64,000 bases of DNA from Gimibacter soli (GCF_028463845.1 NZ_CP116805.1:434001-498000), one strand, 5' to 3'; positions 42,094 through 51,302 are shown, numbered from the stretch's first letter. Program-made: numbers and translations. Notes: generated by a model from the letters alone, not told the origin.

Positions 42094-43971
42094 TCAGGCT
42101 GCCCGCTTGCGCTTGATATGCCCAAGGATGAGCGTGAGCGCCGCCGGCGTCACACCGGCGATCCGGGCTGCGGCACCGAGCGTTGCCGGGCGGGCGGTGC
42201 GGAACTTCTCGCGCATCTCGTTTGAAAGCCCCGGAATGGCATCGAAATCCAGGTCCTCGGGGATCGTCAGCGCCTCATCCCTGCGGAAGGCATCGACGTC
42301 CGCCTGCTGCCGGTCCAGATAGCCGGCATACATGGCATCGATGCCGAGCTGCTCGGCAATCGCCGGATCGATGGCGCCAAGTTCCGCGGGCCAGATGGCT
42401 TTCAGCTGGGCATATTCAATGGTCGAGAAACCAAGAAGCGTTTCAGCCGACCGGCGCTGGCCATCCTGATTGAGGCTGAGGCCATGTTTGCCGGCTTCGT
42501 TCGGCGTCAGCGACAGGCCCTGCAGGGTGGCGCGACCGGCCGCCAGCGCCGCCTTCTTCGCCGCGAACGCCTCGCGGCGCTCGCTGCCGATAAAGCCAAT
42601 GCGGTCTCCGATATCGGTCAGGCGCTGGTCCGCATTATCGGCCCTAAGCGTCAGGCGATATTCCGCCCGGCTCGTGAACATGCGGTAAGGCTCCCGCGTG
42701 CCCTGTGTAATCAGGTCATCGAGCATCACACCGATATAGGCGTCCGCACGATCAAGGATGAAAGGCGTCTCGCTGCCACCAGCCGCAAGCGCCGCATTGG
42801 CGCCAGCCATCAGGCCCTGCGCTGCTGCTTCCTCGTAGCCCGTGGTGCCATTGATCTGGCCGGCCAGATAAAGGCCGGTCACGCGGCGGGTCTCAAGCGT
42901 CGCTTTCAGTTCGCGCGGGTCGATGAAATCATATTCTATCGCATAGCCCGGCCGGATGATCGTCACCTTCTCAAGGCCGGGGATCGACCGGATGAGTGCA
43001 TCCTGCACCTCTTCCGGCAGGCTTGTCGAAATGCCGTTCGGATAAACGGTCGGGTCATCAAGGCCTTCGGGCTCCAGGAAAATCTGGTGGCTTTCCTTAT
43101 CCGAGAAACGCACGACCTTGTCCTCGATCGACGGGCAGTAGCGCGGGCCCCGACCTTCGATCTGGCCCGAATACATCGGCGCGCGGTGCAGGTTATCCTT
43201 GATCACCTGATGCGTCCGCTCGGTCGTCCGGGTGATGAAGCAGCTGATCTGCGGTGTGGTGATCTCGCGGGTCAGGAACGAGAAAGGCACCGGCGGATTA
43301 TCGCCCGGCTGTTCCTCGCAGACAGACCAATCGATGGTGCGGCCATCGAGGCGCGCGGGCGTGCCGGTCTTCAGGCGGCCGAGCTCGAACCCGAGGCTCA
43401 TGAGCGTATCGGAAAGGCCCAGTGCCGGCGCCTCGCCCACACGGCCCGCCGGAATCTTCTTTTCACCGATATGGATCAGGCCGCGCAGGAAAGTGCCTGT
43501 CGTCAGGATCACGGCACCGGCCCGGATCTCGGTGCCGTCACCCAGCACTACACCGCCAATGCGCGGCTTCTCGCCTGAGCGGTCGATGATCAGGTCCTCG
43601 ACTGCGCCGCCAAGGATCGACAGATTCGCATAGTCGCCGAGGATCGCCTGCATGGCTTCGCGGTAAAGCTTGCGATCGGATTGCGCCCGCGGACCCTGCA
43701 CCGCCGGACCCTTGCGACGATTAAGGAGGCGGAACTGGATGCCGGCGGCGTCCGCCACCTTGCCCATGACGCCATCAAGCGCATCGATCTCGCGGACCAG
43801 ATGACCCTTGCCGAGCCCGCCGATGGCCGGGTTGCACGACATCTCGCCAACCGTTTCCGGCTTGTGGGTGACAAGCAGGGTCTTCGCGCCAACACGGGCC
43901 GACGCTGCCGCAGCCTCCGCCCCGGCGTGGCCACCACCAATCACGATCACATCAAACACGGTCGCGCTCAT
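42094..43971 (-). CDS. mnmG: tRNA uridine-5-carboxymethylaminomethyl modification enzyme MnmG (GidA)
   Basis: The 625-residue FAD protein works with MnmE on the wobble uridine of several tRNAs. Hallmarks: [23 protein letters not shown] at the start, [22 protein letters not shown] near 47, [20 protein letters not shown] near 158, [13 protein letters not shown] near 270, and [20 protein letters not shown] near 370. I used ATG 43971. It has its own good promoter just downstream of the CphA-like gene, so mnmG-rsmG-parA-parB can be transcribed separately. Confidence 0.98.
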   Translation of the reverse strand: MSATVFDVIVIGGGHAGAEAAAASARVGAKTLLVTHKPETVGEMSCNPAIGGLGKGHLVREIDALDGVMGKVADAAGIQFRLLNRRKGPAVQGPRAQSDRKLYREAMQAILGDYANLSILGGAVEDLIIDRSGEKPRIGGVVLGDGTEIRAGAVILTTGTFLRGLIHIGEKKIPAGRVGEAPALGLSDTLMSLGFELGRLKTGTPARLDGRTIDWSVCEEQPGDNPPVPFSFLTREITTPQISCFITRTTERTHQVIKDNLHRAPMYSGQIEGRGPRYCPSIEDKVVRFSDKESHQIFLEPEGLDDPTVYPNGISTSLPEEVQDALIRSIPGLEKVTIIRPGYAIEYDFIDPRELKATLETRRVTGLYLAGQINGTTGYEEAAAQGLMAGANAALAAGGSETPFILDRADAYIGVMLDDLITQGTREPYRMFTSRAEYRLTLRADNADQRLTDIGDRIGFIGSERREAFAAKKAALAAGRATLQGLSLTPNEAGKHGLSLNQDGQRRSAETLLGFSTIEYAQLKAIWPAELGAIDPAIAEQLGIDAMYAGYLDRQQADVDAFRRDEALTIPEDLDFDAIPGLSNEMREKFRTARPATLGAAARIAGVTPAALTLILGHIKRKRAA

Positions 43972-44056
43972 CCACAAACCTCACACATGGCAAAAGACAG
44001 GCCGCCCCGCGCCTTCGCGGAACCACCTGCCCAACCTGCTCTGAAACATGGCGGGG

Positions 44057-44085
44057 TCTATACTAGAGAAAGGCGTTTAAGTCAA
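44057..44085 (-). promoter_or_regulatory. Promoter of mnmG-rsmG-parA-parB
   Basis: On the minus strand TTGACT (44085-44080) and TATAGA (44062-44057) have a 17-base spacer, a strong sigma-70 match. It lies 86 bases before the mnmG start and about 27 bases downstream of a parS palindrome, close enough that bound ParB could affect it. Confidence 0.65.
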
Positions 44086-44111
44086 AGTTAAGCGGGCCGC
44101 TTACCGGAGCG

Positions 44112-44127
44112 TGTTTCACGTGAAACA
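44112..44127. promoter_or_regulatory. Perfect parS palindrome overlapping a stop codon
   Basis: TGTTTCACGTGAAACA is a perfect 16-base palindrome and an exact parS consensus. The TGA stop of the CphA-like gene lies inside it, and the mnmG promoter follows closely. Confidence 0.96.
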
Positions 44128-45969
44128 CAGTGCCTGCTGCAAACGGGCCATGGCACTTTTCTGCTTCCGACTGACAGCAACTCCATCGCCCCAGGCTTCT
44201 CCGCTGTCGTGCCAAGCGGAAATGTGCGCAAGCGGCCAGGGCACATCAAAATCAGCCGCGCTTTCAACAAGAATAACGAGGGCCTCAACAGACCGGTCGA
44301 GCAAGGCTGCTTCGATACGTGCGGCAAGACCGGTGACCTTCATCGGAACAGGCTCAGGCTCGTCGTCCGTGCCTTTCCGCAGAAGCGTCTGGCTTGCACT
44401 GACCATCATGCAGTTCGCGTGACCTGCATCGACCAGTGTTTGTTGCCTCGTCCGCACAAGCGCTGCAGACCTTGCCCCACCCGCGCCGAAAACGACCTCG
44501 ACCGGCATGGCGCCGGGCTGACACGCCAATCGGGCGAAGAAGTGCTGCAGATAGTGGCGGGAAATCGGGGCGAGGCCAACCACCGGCGCGAAATTCACTT
44601 CGTTCACCACAGCGCCAGATATGTGCCATGGAATGGATATGTCGTCAGTCATGATATCGATTCCGATCACCGAAAGGCGGAACAACGATTGTACCCGCCG
44701 TGCGAAATCGAGGTTTTCGGGATGGATGATGGGCGTCACATCCTCATCAAGGCCACCATCCGCCGTGCTTTCGATCTGCCGGAGCGGCGCACGCGTACCC
44801 TGCTGCGGCACATAGTCAAAACTCATCCCTGCCCGTTCAAGTGCCTGCGATGCCAGAGCATCGTGGGGCCAACGCGTATCCCGCTTCCACGGCGGCAGCT
44901 GTTCGTTCGTGGCATTGGCGCGCACCACCAGTTCGGCGATGGTGCTGGTGCCGTCGCCCACAACAGCCTTCGGGCCGCGCTTGACGGCATAAAGCAAGTG
45001 GCCGTCCACCATCACCAGCCGGTGGCAGACCCCCTTGAGCATCGGCTCCACCAGAATGCGTCCGGACGGCGAAAGCGCGAGCGCATCCTCCGCCGCAACA
45101 CGCACGGCATCAGATGACGCCAGATTGATCGCCACGCCTTCACCCCGTTCGCAATCAACCGGCTTCACCACAACCGGCCAGCCGGCGGACGCCGCGGCTT
45201 GCAGCGCCGCGTCAACCGAACGAACAACATTTCCCTTTATGGCCGGCAGCCCGGCGCGGCGCATCAGATCGGCGGTTTGTGCCTTGTCCCGTGCGAGCCG
45301 GGCCCCGAGGGCGGAATCGCCCCCAAGCGAAGGCGCATCTATCCACACAGACTGTGCCCCGAAGCCGAGCTGGAAGGTGCCTCCTGCCAAATAACGAAAA
45401 GGGATGCCCTTCCGCCACGCTTCCCTCAGCACCGGCACCGTTGTTGCCCTGCCCCCGGCAAGAGAGAGAAGGCCACCGTCTATCACCTCATGCTGCAGCC
45501 AGTCCTGCACGGCCGAAATGTCACGATCATCCTGCGGCGAGGAAAGCCGCTTCAGGCATTCCATCGCTTGTCCCAAGAGCCACACATTGAGGTTGCGCCC
45601 GTATTCGGCAAATGCCGGAACCGCTGTCGCAACACGGTATGCCGGCACATCCTGCTCGGTTGTTTTCACATCGAGCGAAAGGATATGCCCTCGATCAAAG
45701 GATGGAATGCGAGCTGCAAGAAGGATCTCCCGCCGAACAAAAAGGCATCGCTCGACCCAGCCTCTGGCCTGCGAATGCTGTTCACCCTCCTTGGATAAAG
45801 TCAGGTGAAAACCTTCGCCAAAACAACGCACAATCCGGCCATCAAGCGTTTCGGCCTCAAAGGCCGGAATGGCTGTCAGTTCGAGCCTGATCCGTTCATG
45901 ATCGAGCGGCCATACCGGCTGTGCGCGGCCACTGGTTTTAGCCTTTTCAACTCTGGTGTCGATATTCAT
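44116..45969 (-). CDS. Cyanophycin-synthetase-like ATP-grasp protein lacking the Mur-ligase domain
   Basis: The 617-residue product resembles the first two thirds of CphA. An N-terminal domain (residues 1-210) is followed by an ATP-grasp region with AGGTFQLGFGAQSVWI near 200, ARDKAQTADLMRRAGLPAIKGNVVRS near 230, WPVVVKPVDCERGEGVAINL near 268, ILVEPMLKGVCHRLVMVDG near 308, and VVNEVNFAPV near 475. The C-terminal Mur-ligase half of CphA is absent; about 120 unrelated residues follow. It should form an amide bond with ATP, substrate unknown. It sits nine bases after mnmE, between mnmE and mnmG. Its stop codon is within a parS site. Confidence 0.75.
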   Translation of the reverse strand: MNIDTRVEKAKTSGRAQPVWPLDHERIRLELTAIPAFEAETLDGRIVRCFGEGFHLTLSKEGEQHSQARGWVERCLFVRREILLAARIPSFDRGHILSLDVKTTEQDVPAYRVATAVPAFAEYGRNLNVWLLGQAMECLKRLSSPQDDRDISAVQDWLQHEVIDGGLLSLAGGRATTVPVLREAWRKGIPFRYLAGGTFQLGFGAQSVWIDAPSLGGDSALGARLARDKAQTADLMRRAGLPAIKGNVVRSVDAALQAAASAGWPVVVKPVDCERGEGVAINLASSDAVRVAAEDALALSPSGRILVEPMLKGVCHRLVMVDGHLLYAVKRGPKAVVGDGTSTIAELVVRANATNEQLPPWKRDTRWPHDALASQALERAGMSFDYVPQQGTRAPLRQIESTADGGLDEDVTPIIHPENLDFARRVQSLFRLSVIGIDIMTDDISIPWHISGAVVNEVNFAPVVGLAPISRHYLQHFFARLACQPGAMPVEVVFGAGGARSAALVRTRQQTLVDAGHANCMMVSASQTLLRKGTDDEPEPVPMKVTGLAARIEAALLDRSVEALVILVESAADFDVPWPLAHISAWHDSGEAWGDGVAVSRKQKSAMARLQQALCFT

Positions 45970-45978
45970 GCCGCTACA

Positions 45979-47337
45979 TCACTTGCCGATGCAGAAATCG
46001 GAGAAAATAACGTCCAGGAGGTCCTCGACGCCGACACGGCCGGTGATCCGGCCGAGCGCGCGCGCAGCCATGCGGACATCCTCGGCGGCGAGCACCGCAT
46101 CGAAACCCGCGTTCGTCTCGAACCGCACCAGATGCTCCACAGTCTCGGAAAGCGCCTGGGCGTGGCGGAGGCGCGTCAGGCTTGGTGCCTCACGCGGTGC
46201 CATCGCATCCATCACATGGTCGCCCAGCCGCGCGAACAGGTCATCGAGCCCATGCTCGGTTTTTGCCGAAACGGCGGCAAAACCGACAAGGTCCGCAGGC
46301 ACATCCTTTTGTTCCACGTGAAACATCGCTGTTCGGTCGGCCTGCGTGACCACAAGGAAGGCGCCTTCCCCAAGCCACTCGGTGACCCCTTTCGGGATTT
46401 GCGGCCAGTCGTCGGCGCGCACCAGCACGAGGCGCAAGTCAGCTTCCTCCGCCCGCGCCCGCGCCCGGCGGATGCCCTCGGCTTCAATCGCACCTGCCCC
46501 TTCGTCGCGTAGGCCCGCTGTATCGATCAGCCGCACCGGGTAGCCACCCAGATCAAGCTGCACTTCCAGCACGTCGCGTGTTGTGCCGGCTTCATCCGAA
46601 ACGATGGCTACGTCGGATTTCGCGAGTGCATTCATGAGGGTCGATTTGCCCGCGTTCGGCTCACCGAGGATCACGATCCGGTAGCCGTCCCTTAGCGCCC
46701 TGCCCCGGCGGCCATCCGCAAGGTGCGCTTCGATCGACTGGCGCAGGCGGGCGATTTCAGGCCGCACCGCGCCCGCTACCCCTTCGGGCAAATCCTCGTC
46801 GGGGAAATCAATGTCGGCTTCGAGATGCGCGAGGTGAGATACAAGCGCCGTGCGCCAGCCCTCGTAAAGTGTGCGCAGGGCGCCGTCCATCTGGCGGAGC
46901 GCGACTTCCCGCTGGGCTGCGGTTTGCGCGTGGATCAGGTCATTCAGGCCCTCGGCTTCGGTGAGGTCAAGCTTGCCATGCTCGAACGCACGGCGCGAAA
47001 ACTCGCCGGGTTCGGCCGGGCGCAGACCCTTCATGGCGCCCAGTGCTTCGATGACGCCGCCCACGACCGCGCGACCGCCATGGAGATGCAGTTCCACCAC
47101 ATCCTCGCCCGTAAAGCTCGCCGGGCCTTCGAAATAAAGGACAAGCGCTTCATCGAGCCGGGCAGCGGTTGCGGGGTCGGTCAATCGCCGGAGTGCGGCT
47201 TTGCGCGGCTCGGGGCGCGCCTTGCCGGAGGTCAGTGCCTCAAGGGCAGCACCAGCACGGGGGCCCGACAGGCGCACAACGGCAACGCCGGCGACACCGG
47301 CGCCGGAAGAAAGCGCAAAGATTGTATCGGTGGCCAA
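45979..47337 (-). CDS. mnmE: tRNA modification GTPase MnmE (TrmE)
   Basis: The 452-residue GTPase partners MnmG in wobble-uridine modification. Hallmarks: MATDTIFALSSGAGVAGVAVVRLSG at the start, FTGEDVVELHLHGGRAV near 74, AEPGEFSRRAFEHGKLDLTEAEGL near 108, the G1 loop LGEPNAGKSTLMNAL near 225, and the C-terminal DVIFSDFCIGK with the catalytic cysteine. The start is TTG 47337. A parS site within the G domain encodes MFHVEQ. Transcription probably begins with the small DUF6489 gene. Confidence 0.97.
   Translation of the reverse strand: MATDTIFALSSGAGVAGVAVVRLSGPRAGAALEALTSGKARPEPRKAALRRLTDPATAARLDEALVLYFEGPASFTGEDVVELHLHGGRAVVGGVIEALGAMKGLRPAEPGEFSRRAFEHGKLDLTEAEGLNDLIHAQTAAQREVALRQMDGALRTLYEGWRTALVSHLAHLEADIDFPDEDLPEGVAGAVRPEIARLRQSIEAHLADGRRGRALRDGYRIVILGEPNAGKSTLMNALAKSDVAIVSDEAGTTRDVLEVQLDLGGYPVRLIDTAGLRDEGAGAIEAEGIRRARARAEEADLRLVLVRADDWPQIPKGVTEWLGEGAFLVVTQADRTAMFHVEQKDVPADLVGFAAVSAKTEHGLDDLFARLGDHVMDAMAPREAPSLTRLRHAQALSETVEHLVRFETNAGFDAVLAAEDVRMAARALGRITGRVGVEDLLDVIFSDFCIGK
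46310..46325. promoter_or_regulatory. parS site inside mnmE
   Basis: TGTTCCACGTGAAACA is an exact parS sequence of the common C-variant. It is in the mnmE coding region and is the parS-like copy closest to the predicted origin. Confidence 0.95.
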
Positions 47338-47361
47338 GGAATCACCAGTAACTATATGATT

Positions 47362-47622
47362 TTATTTATCTTTTGACGTATCTTGCGTGCCCGCCATACC
47401 CGACATCATGTTCCACATGCTTTTCTGGAACTCGCCAAGCCCGGTATTTGCACCGCCCATCCACAATTTGATGGCCTTGTCGATATCCTCGGCATCGAAG
47501 CCTTTTTCGATCCGGCGTTTCATCTCGTCCATCACCGCATCATTCAGTGGCCGTACATCCGGCAGGCCAAAAAAGGTGCGGGCTTCTTCAGGCGTGCAAT
47601 CGATATCGATGGTAATCTTCAT
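47362..47622 (-). CDS. DUF6489-like small protein
   Basis: The 86-residue cytoplasmic protein begins MKITIDIDCTPEEARTFFGLPDV and has a central helix (LNDAVMDEMKRRIEKGFD) and a Trp/Met-rich amphipathic tail (WMGGANTGLGEFQKSMWNMM). I recall this opening from the DUF6489 family, often next to mnmE in alphaproteobacteria. Function unknown. It lies 24 bases upstream of mnmE and is probably the first gene of that transcript. Confidence 0.7.
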   Translation of the reverse strand: MKITIDIDCTPEEARTFFGLPDVRPLNDAVMDEMKRRIEKGFDAEDIDKAIKLWMGGANTGLGEFQKSMWNMMSGMAGTQDTSKDK

Positions 47623-47720
47623 GGGGCGTCGACCTTCCGGCTTGCCGCCAGGCAGGCGGGCTTGATAGCGTCGCGTCAGACTTCTCTTCTAGCCGGAGCC
47701 GATCCTTGCCGCAACTCTCG

Positions 47721-48197
47721 ATGCATACGCCTATTTCCGACCTGACCATCCACGAATGGGACGGCGCCCTTGTGGCGCTCGATTGGGGATGGGGCGGTGA
47801 GGACGAGGTGACCCCGCTGCTGCGGGAAGCCAAGCGCCAGCTGGACGCCTATTTCGACGGCGAGCTGACACAGTTCAACCTGCCCTTTGCGCCCGAAGGC
47901 ACCCCTTTCCAGAAACGGCTGTGGCGCGCCCTTTCAGATATTCCGTATGGGGAAACCATGTCCTACGGCGAGCTCGCCACCAAGCTTACATCCTCGGCCC
48001 GGGCCGTGGGCACAGCGTGCGGCCGCAACCCGCTCCCGATCCTTATTCCCTGTCACCGTGTGCTGGCAGCTGGCGGCAATATGGGGGGCTATTCCGGCGA
48101 TGGCGGCCTGATGACCAAGAAAGCGCTGCTGGTGCTTGAAGGCGCCATGAGCGTCGAGCAAGGACTGATGCTTGAAGCCTTGGGATTCCTTGATTAA
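47721..48197 (+). CDS. ogt: Methylated-DNA--protein-cysteine methyltransferase
   Basis: The 158-residue suicide enzyme removes O6-alkyl groups from guanine. The active site is LIPCHRVLAAGGNMGGYSGDGG near residue 115, preceded by FQKRLWRALSDIPYGETMSYGELA and ARAVGTACGRNP, the DNA-binding helix-turn-helix with its arginine finger. It is the stand-alone form, without an Ada regulatory domain. The start may be TTG 47706. It is divergent from the DUF6489 gene. Confidence 0.95.
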   Translation: MHTPISDLTIHEWDGALVALDWGWGGEDEVTPLLREAKRQLDAYFDGELTQFNLPFAPEGTPFQKRLWRALSDIPYGETMSYGELATKLTSSARAVGTACGRNPLPILIPCHRVLAAGGNMGGYSGDGGLMTKKALLVLEGAMSVEQGLMLEALGFLD

Positions 48198-48233
48198 CCT
48201 TGCCGCGATTGCAACCGCATCTTTGGGGGATAA

Positions 48234-48941
48234 ATGATGGGCGACTGGATCAATATCGACGCTGGCGACGGCTCTGGCAGCTTCAAAAGCTATATGGCCC
48301 GCCCGGCTGGCGGCAAGGGTCCGGTCGTGATCGCCATCCAGGAAATCTTCGGCGTCAATGCCGGCATGCGCCAGATTTGCGATGAGCTTGCAGCTGATGG
48401 CTATATCGCTCTTTCGCCCGATCTGTTCTGGCGGCAGGAAGCAGGCGTCGAGCTCACCGACAAATCCGATGCCGAATGGCAGCGCGCCTTCGCCCTGATG
48501 CAGGGCATGGATATCGACAAGGGTATCGAGGATATCGCCACCACCATCGCCGCTGCCCGTCGGCTTGAAGGCGCGTCCGGCAAGGTTGGCGCTACCGGTT
48601 ATTGCCTTGGCGGGCTTCTCGCCTATCTCACCGCCTGCCGCACCGGGATCGACGCCACCGTCAGCTATTACGGCGTGAATATCGACAAGTTCCTGATCGA
48701 GGCCACGATGATGGAAACCCCGCTCGTGTTGCATATCGCGGGCGAGGATAAATTTGTCTCCAAGGAGGCGCAGGCCACCATCAAATCGGGCCTCAAGGAT
48801 AATCCGCTTGTCGAAGTGCATATCTATGACGGCAAGGACCATGCCTTTGCCCGGCCGAACGGCATCCATTATGACGCCGACGCCGCCACGCTCGCCAATG
48901 GCCGCACGAAGGAATTCTTTGCGAAACATCTGAAGGCCTGA
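48234..48941 (+). CDS. Dienelactone hydrolase family protein
   Basis: The 235-residue alpha/beta hydrolase has the cysteine nucleophile typical of DLH in GATGYCLGGLLAY near 124, an acid in IAGEDKFV near 172 and a histidine in DGKDHAFARP near 203. It has no signal peptide. Dienelactone hydrolases act in aromatic-compound breakdown, but many paralogues have unknown substrates, and no catabolic genes are adjacent. GGGGGA precedes tandem ATGs at 48234 and 48237. Confidence 0.9.
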   Translation: MMGDWINIDAGDGSGSFKSYMARPAGGKGPVVIAIQEIFGVNAGMRQICDELAADGYIALSPDLFWRQEAGVELTDKSDAEWQRAFALMQGMDIDKGIEDIATTIAAARRLEGASGKVGATGYCLGGLLAYLTACRTGIDATVSYYGVNIDKFLIEATMMETPLVLHIAGEDKFVSKEAQATIKSGLKDNPLVEVHIYDGKDHAFARPNGIHYDADAATLANGRTKEFFAKHLKA

Positions 48942-48966
48942 CCTTCCCTGCTGCCCGGAGGGGCCA

Positions 48967-49566
48967 ATGACCCGCAATCCGCTTGTTTTCATCGTCCTTG
49001 GTGCCGGCCTTTCGGCTGCCTCCGCCTTCCTGATGCTGCAGATGTTCGGCGACGGTGCCGTTGCCACCGGCTGGGCGCTGGATGCCACGGCGCGGGTTTC
49101 GTTCGCCTTCTGGTTCCTCACCTTCATCGCCCGGCCGCTTAATGCCGTGAAACGTAGCGAGGGAAGCAAGAAACTCGTCTCCCTGCGCCGCCAGTTCGGG
49201 ATCGCGTTTGCAAGCGCCCATATCGTGCACGCCTATTTCATTGTGCAGATCGCAGCCCTGGTGCCTGCCGATTTCCCGCCGGCGCGATTTGTGCCCGGCG
49301 GCTTTGTCTATCTTCTGATCCTCCTGATGTTCGCGACGAGTTTTGACCGCACGGCCAAAGTCATGCCCGGTCGCAGCTGGCAGTATCTGCACCGCACCGG
49401 CCAGTGGGTCATTGCGCTCGCCTTCCTGAATTCATCCCTTCAGGGCATTTTCATCCCCGATCACAATCGCCTGACCCATATGGTGCTGGCCGCCCTTGTC
49501 ATTGCCGCCATTGGTCTCAGGGCCTATGTCTGGCAGGGACAGCGCAAAAGGAGACAAGCCGCATGA
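48967..49566 (+). CDS. Ferric-reductase-like (MsrQ/YedZ-type) membrane protein
   Basis: The 199-residue protein has about six membrane helices with the haem-ligand pattern of the ferric-reductase-like domain: RRQFGIAFASAHIVHAYFIVQI near 75-96 and LHRTGQWVIALAF near 143. It probably carries b haem and moves electrons from quinols. No MsrP partner is visible. The stop overlaps the next ATG (ATGA), so it is coupled to the quinone oxidoreductase, which fits a redox role. Confidence 0.75.
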   Translation: MTRNPLVFIVLGAGLSAASAFLMLQMFGDGAVATGWALDATARVSFAFWFLTFIARPLNAVKRSEGSKKLVSLRRQFGIAFASAHIVHAYFIVQIAALVPADFPPARFVPGGFVYLLILLMFATSFDRTAKVMPGRSWQYLHRTGQWVIALAFLNSSLQGIFIPDHNRLTHMVLAALVIAAIGLRAYVWQGQRKRRQAA

Positions 49567-50543
49567 CGACAGCCCGTGTAATCCGCTTCGAAAAAACCGG
49601 CGGCCCCGAAGTGCTGGCAAGCGCCACATTGGATATTGCTGCCCCCGGTGCGGGCGAAGTGTTGATCCGGCAGGAAGCTATCGGGCTCGATTTCATCGAT
49701 ACCTATCACCGCTCGGGGCTTTACCCGGTGCCCCTGCCCGCCGTGCCGGGGCTTGAAGCCGCAGGCGTCATCGAAGCTGTTGGCGCTGGTGTTACAGAAT
49801 TCCGCGAAGGTGACCGGGTGGCCTACCCCTCCGGCCCGATGGGCGCCTATGCAAGCCACCGCCTGTTCCCAGTCGCCCGCCTCGTGAAACTGCCGGACGG
49901 GGTCGATTTCGAAGCCGCTGCCGCGCTGATGCTGAAGGCCGCCACGGTTGAATGCCTCATCCGTCGCACCTTCCGAGTCGAAGCCGGACAAACCGTGTTG
50001 TTCCACGCAGCAGCTGGCGGCGTCGGTCTCATTGCCTGCCAGTGGCTCAAGGCGCTCGGCGCCAATATCATCGGTACGGTGGGGTCGGAAGAAAAGGCCG
50101 AAATCGCCCGCGCCCACGGCTGCACGCATACGATCAACTACAACACCGAAGACTTCGTCGCCCGCGTGCGCGAGATCACCGATGGCAAGGGTGTGCCTGT
50201 GGTTTACGATGGTGTCGGCAAGGATACCTTCATGGGGTCGCTCGATTGCCTTTCACGGCGCGGCATGATGGTCAGCTTTGGCAATGCGACGGGGCCGGTT
50301 GCCCCCTTCTCGCCTGCGATCCTCGCCCAGAAGGGGAGCCTTTTCCTTACCCGTCCGACGATGATGGATTATGTGGCAACCCGCGAGGATCTGGAGCTTT
50401 CCACAAACGCCATCTTCGATGCGATCAAGGCCGGGCATATCACGGCAAGCGTCCGCCAGCGTTTCGCGCTTGAGGATGCGCCAGAAGCCCACCGCGCGCT
50501 CGAAAGCCGGGCCACGACCGGCCAGACAATCCTTATCCCCTGA
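49563..50543 (+). CDS. NADPH:quinone oxidoreductase (zeta-crystallin family)
   Basis: The 326-residue MDR-superfamily protein has IRFEKTGGPEVLASATLD, VGLDFIDTYHRSGLYPVPLPAVPGLEAAGVIEAVGAGV-type segments (residues about 38-75, with AIGLDF here), and the cofactor motif HAAAGGVGLIACQWLKALGA near 155. Zinc-ligand cysteines are absent, as in Qor. It reduces quinones with NADPH in the cytoplasm. It is translationally coupled to the preceding membrane protein and followed by a stem-loop. Confidence 0.93.
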   Translation: MTTARVIRFEKTGGPEVLASATLDIAAPGAGEVLIRQEAIGLDFIDTYHRSGLYPVPLPAVPGLEAAGVIEAVGAGVTEFREGDRVAYPSGPMGAYASHRLFPVARLVKLPDGVDFEAAAALMLKAATVECLIRRTFRVEAGQTVLFHAAAGGVGLIACQWLKALGANIIGTVGSEEKAEIARAHGCTHTINYNTEDFVARVREITDGKGVPVVYDGVGKDTFMGSLDCLSRRGMMVSFGNATGPVAPFSPAILAQKGSLFLTRPTMMDYVATREDLELSTNAIFDAIKAGHITASVRQRFALEDAPEAHRALESRATTGQTILIP

Positions 50544-50551
50544 AACGAAAA

Positions 50552-50571
50552 CGGCCCCGCAATCGGGGCCG
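50552..50571 (+). terminator. Stem-loop terminator after the quinone oxidoreductase gene
   Basis: CGGCCCC and GGGGCCG enclose a six-base loop right after the stop codon. The following stretch has only scattered T residues on the plus strand, while a short A-run precedes it, so it could also serve the converging gene. Confidence 0.65.
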
Positions 50572-50597
50572 CTTCTCATTCATTTCCTGACTGACGT

Positions 50598-51302
50598 TCA
50601 GGCCATCGTGTTGCGGTTGGCACCGCGGCGGCGGGCAAAGCCGATGCTGGCGCCGAAACCGAGGATCACCATGAGCCAGGTCGAGGGTTCGGGGATGCCG
50701 GCCACAAGACCGCCACCGGGAATGCTGGCAACCGGATCGATAAATTCCACATTCATCGAAAGGATACGGAAGGTGTCGTTCTGGCTGATCGCGCCGAACG
50801 CCAGCTGATCTGTTACCCAGCCACCATCGAAGGTGAAGGTCGACCGGTTGTGGTGCGAACCGCTGAGGCCGAACTCGCCCATCAGGGCATTGTCTTCACC
50901 GAACAGGCGGAAATCATCGGAATTGTCGGCGTTGCCGAACACGACGCTCACGATCCGCACGGCTTCGCTGAAATTGAAGACCAGCACATCATCGGTGCCG
51001 TTGCCATCAATCCAGCCATTGTCGTTCTTGCCAAGCGACACGCCAAGGCCGTCACCCGAGCGGGTCACCTGAGCATAGTCCCAGTAGCCACTGTGATGGT
51101 TCTGCTGAACCCATTCCCACGGGGTGATCGAGCCATTCTTGTACTGGCCGGCGGTAACCTTGAGGTTCACATCGCTCGACGAATAATCGTAGCTGTAGGC
51201 ACTGCCCGAGCCACTTGAGAAATCGAACGTAACCGCAGCGCTTGCCGGAACACTGGCAAGGGCAAGGGCCCCAACAACTGCATACGAAAACGCCTTCAAC
51301 AT
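50598..51302 (-). CDS. PEP-CTERM sorting-domain exported protein
   Basis: The 234-residue product has a signal peptide (AFSYAVVGALALASVPASA) and a Gly/Ser/Asp-rich mature region resembling a carbohydrate-binding or adhesin-like beta domain. The C-terminal tripartite signal is IPEPSTWLMVILGFGASIG followed by FARRR. PEP-CTERM proteins are processed by exosortase and are linked to exopolysaccharide-producing cells. The start at 51302 follows AGGGAGA. No exosortase gene is in the window. Confidence 0.9.
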   Translation of the reverse strand: MLKAFSYAVVGALALASVPASAAVTFDFSSGSGSAYSYDYSSSDVNLKVTAGQYKNGSITPWEWVQQNHHSGYWDYAQVTRSGDGLGVSLGKNDNGWIDGNGTDDVLVFNFSEAVRIVSVVFGNADNSDDFRLFGEDNALMGEFGLSGSHHNRSTFTFDGGWVTDQLAFGAISQNDTFRILSMNVEFIDPVASIPGGGLVAGIPEPSTWLMVILGFGASIGFARRRGANRNTMA

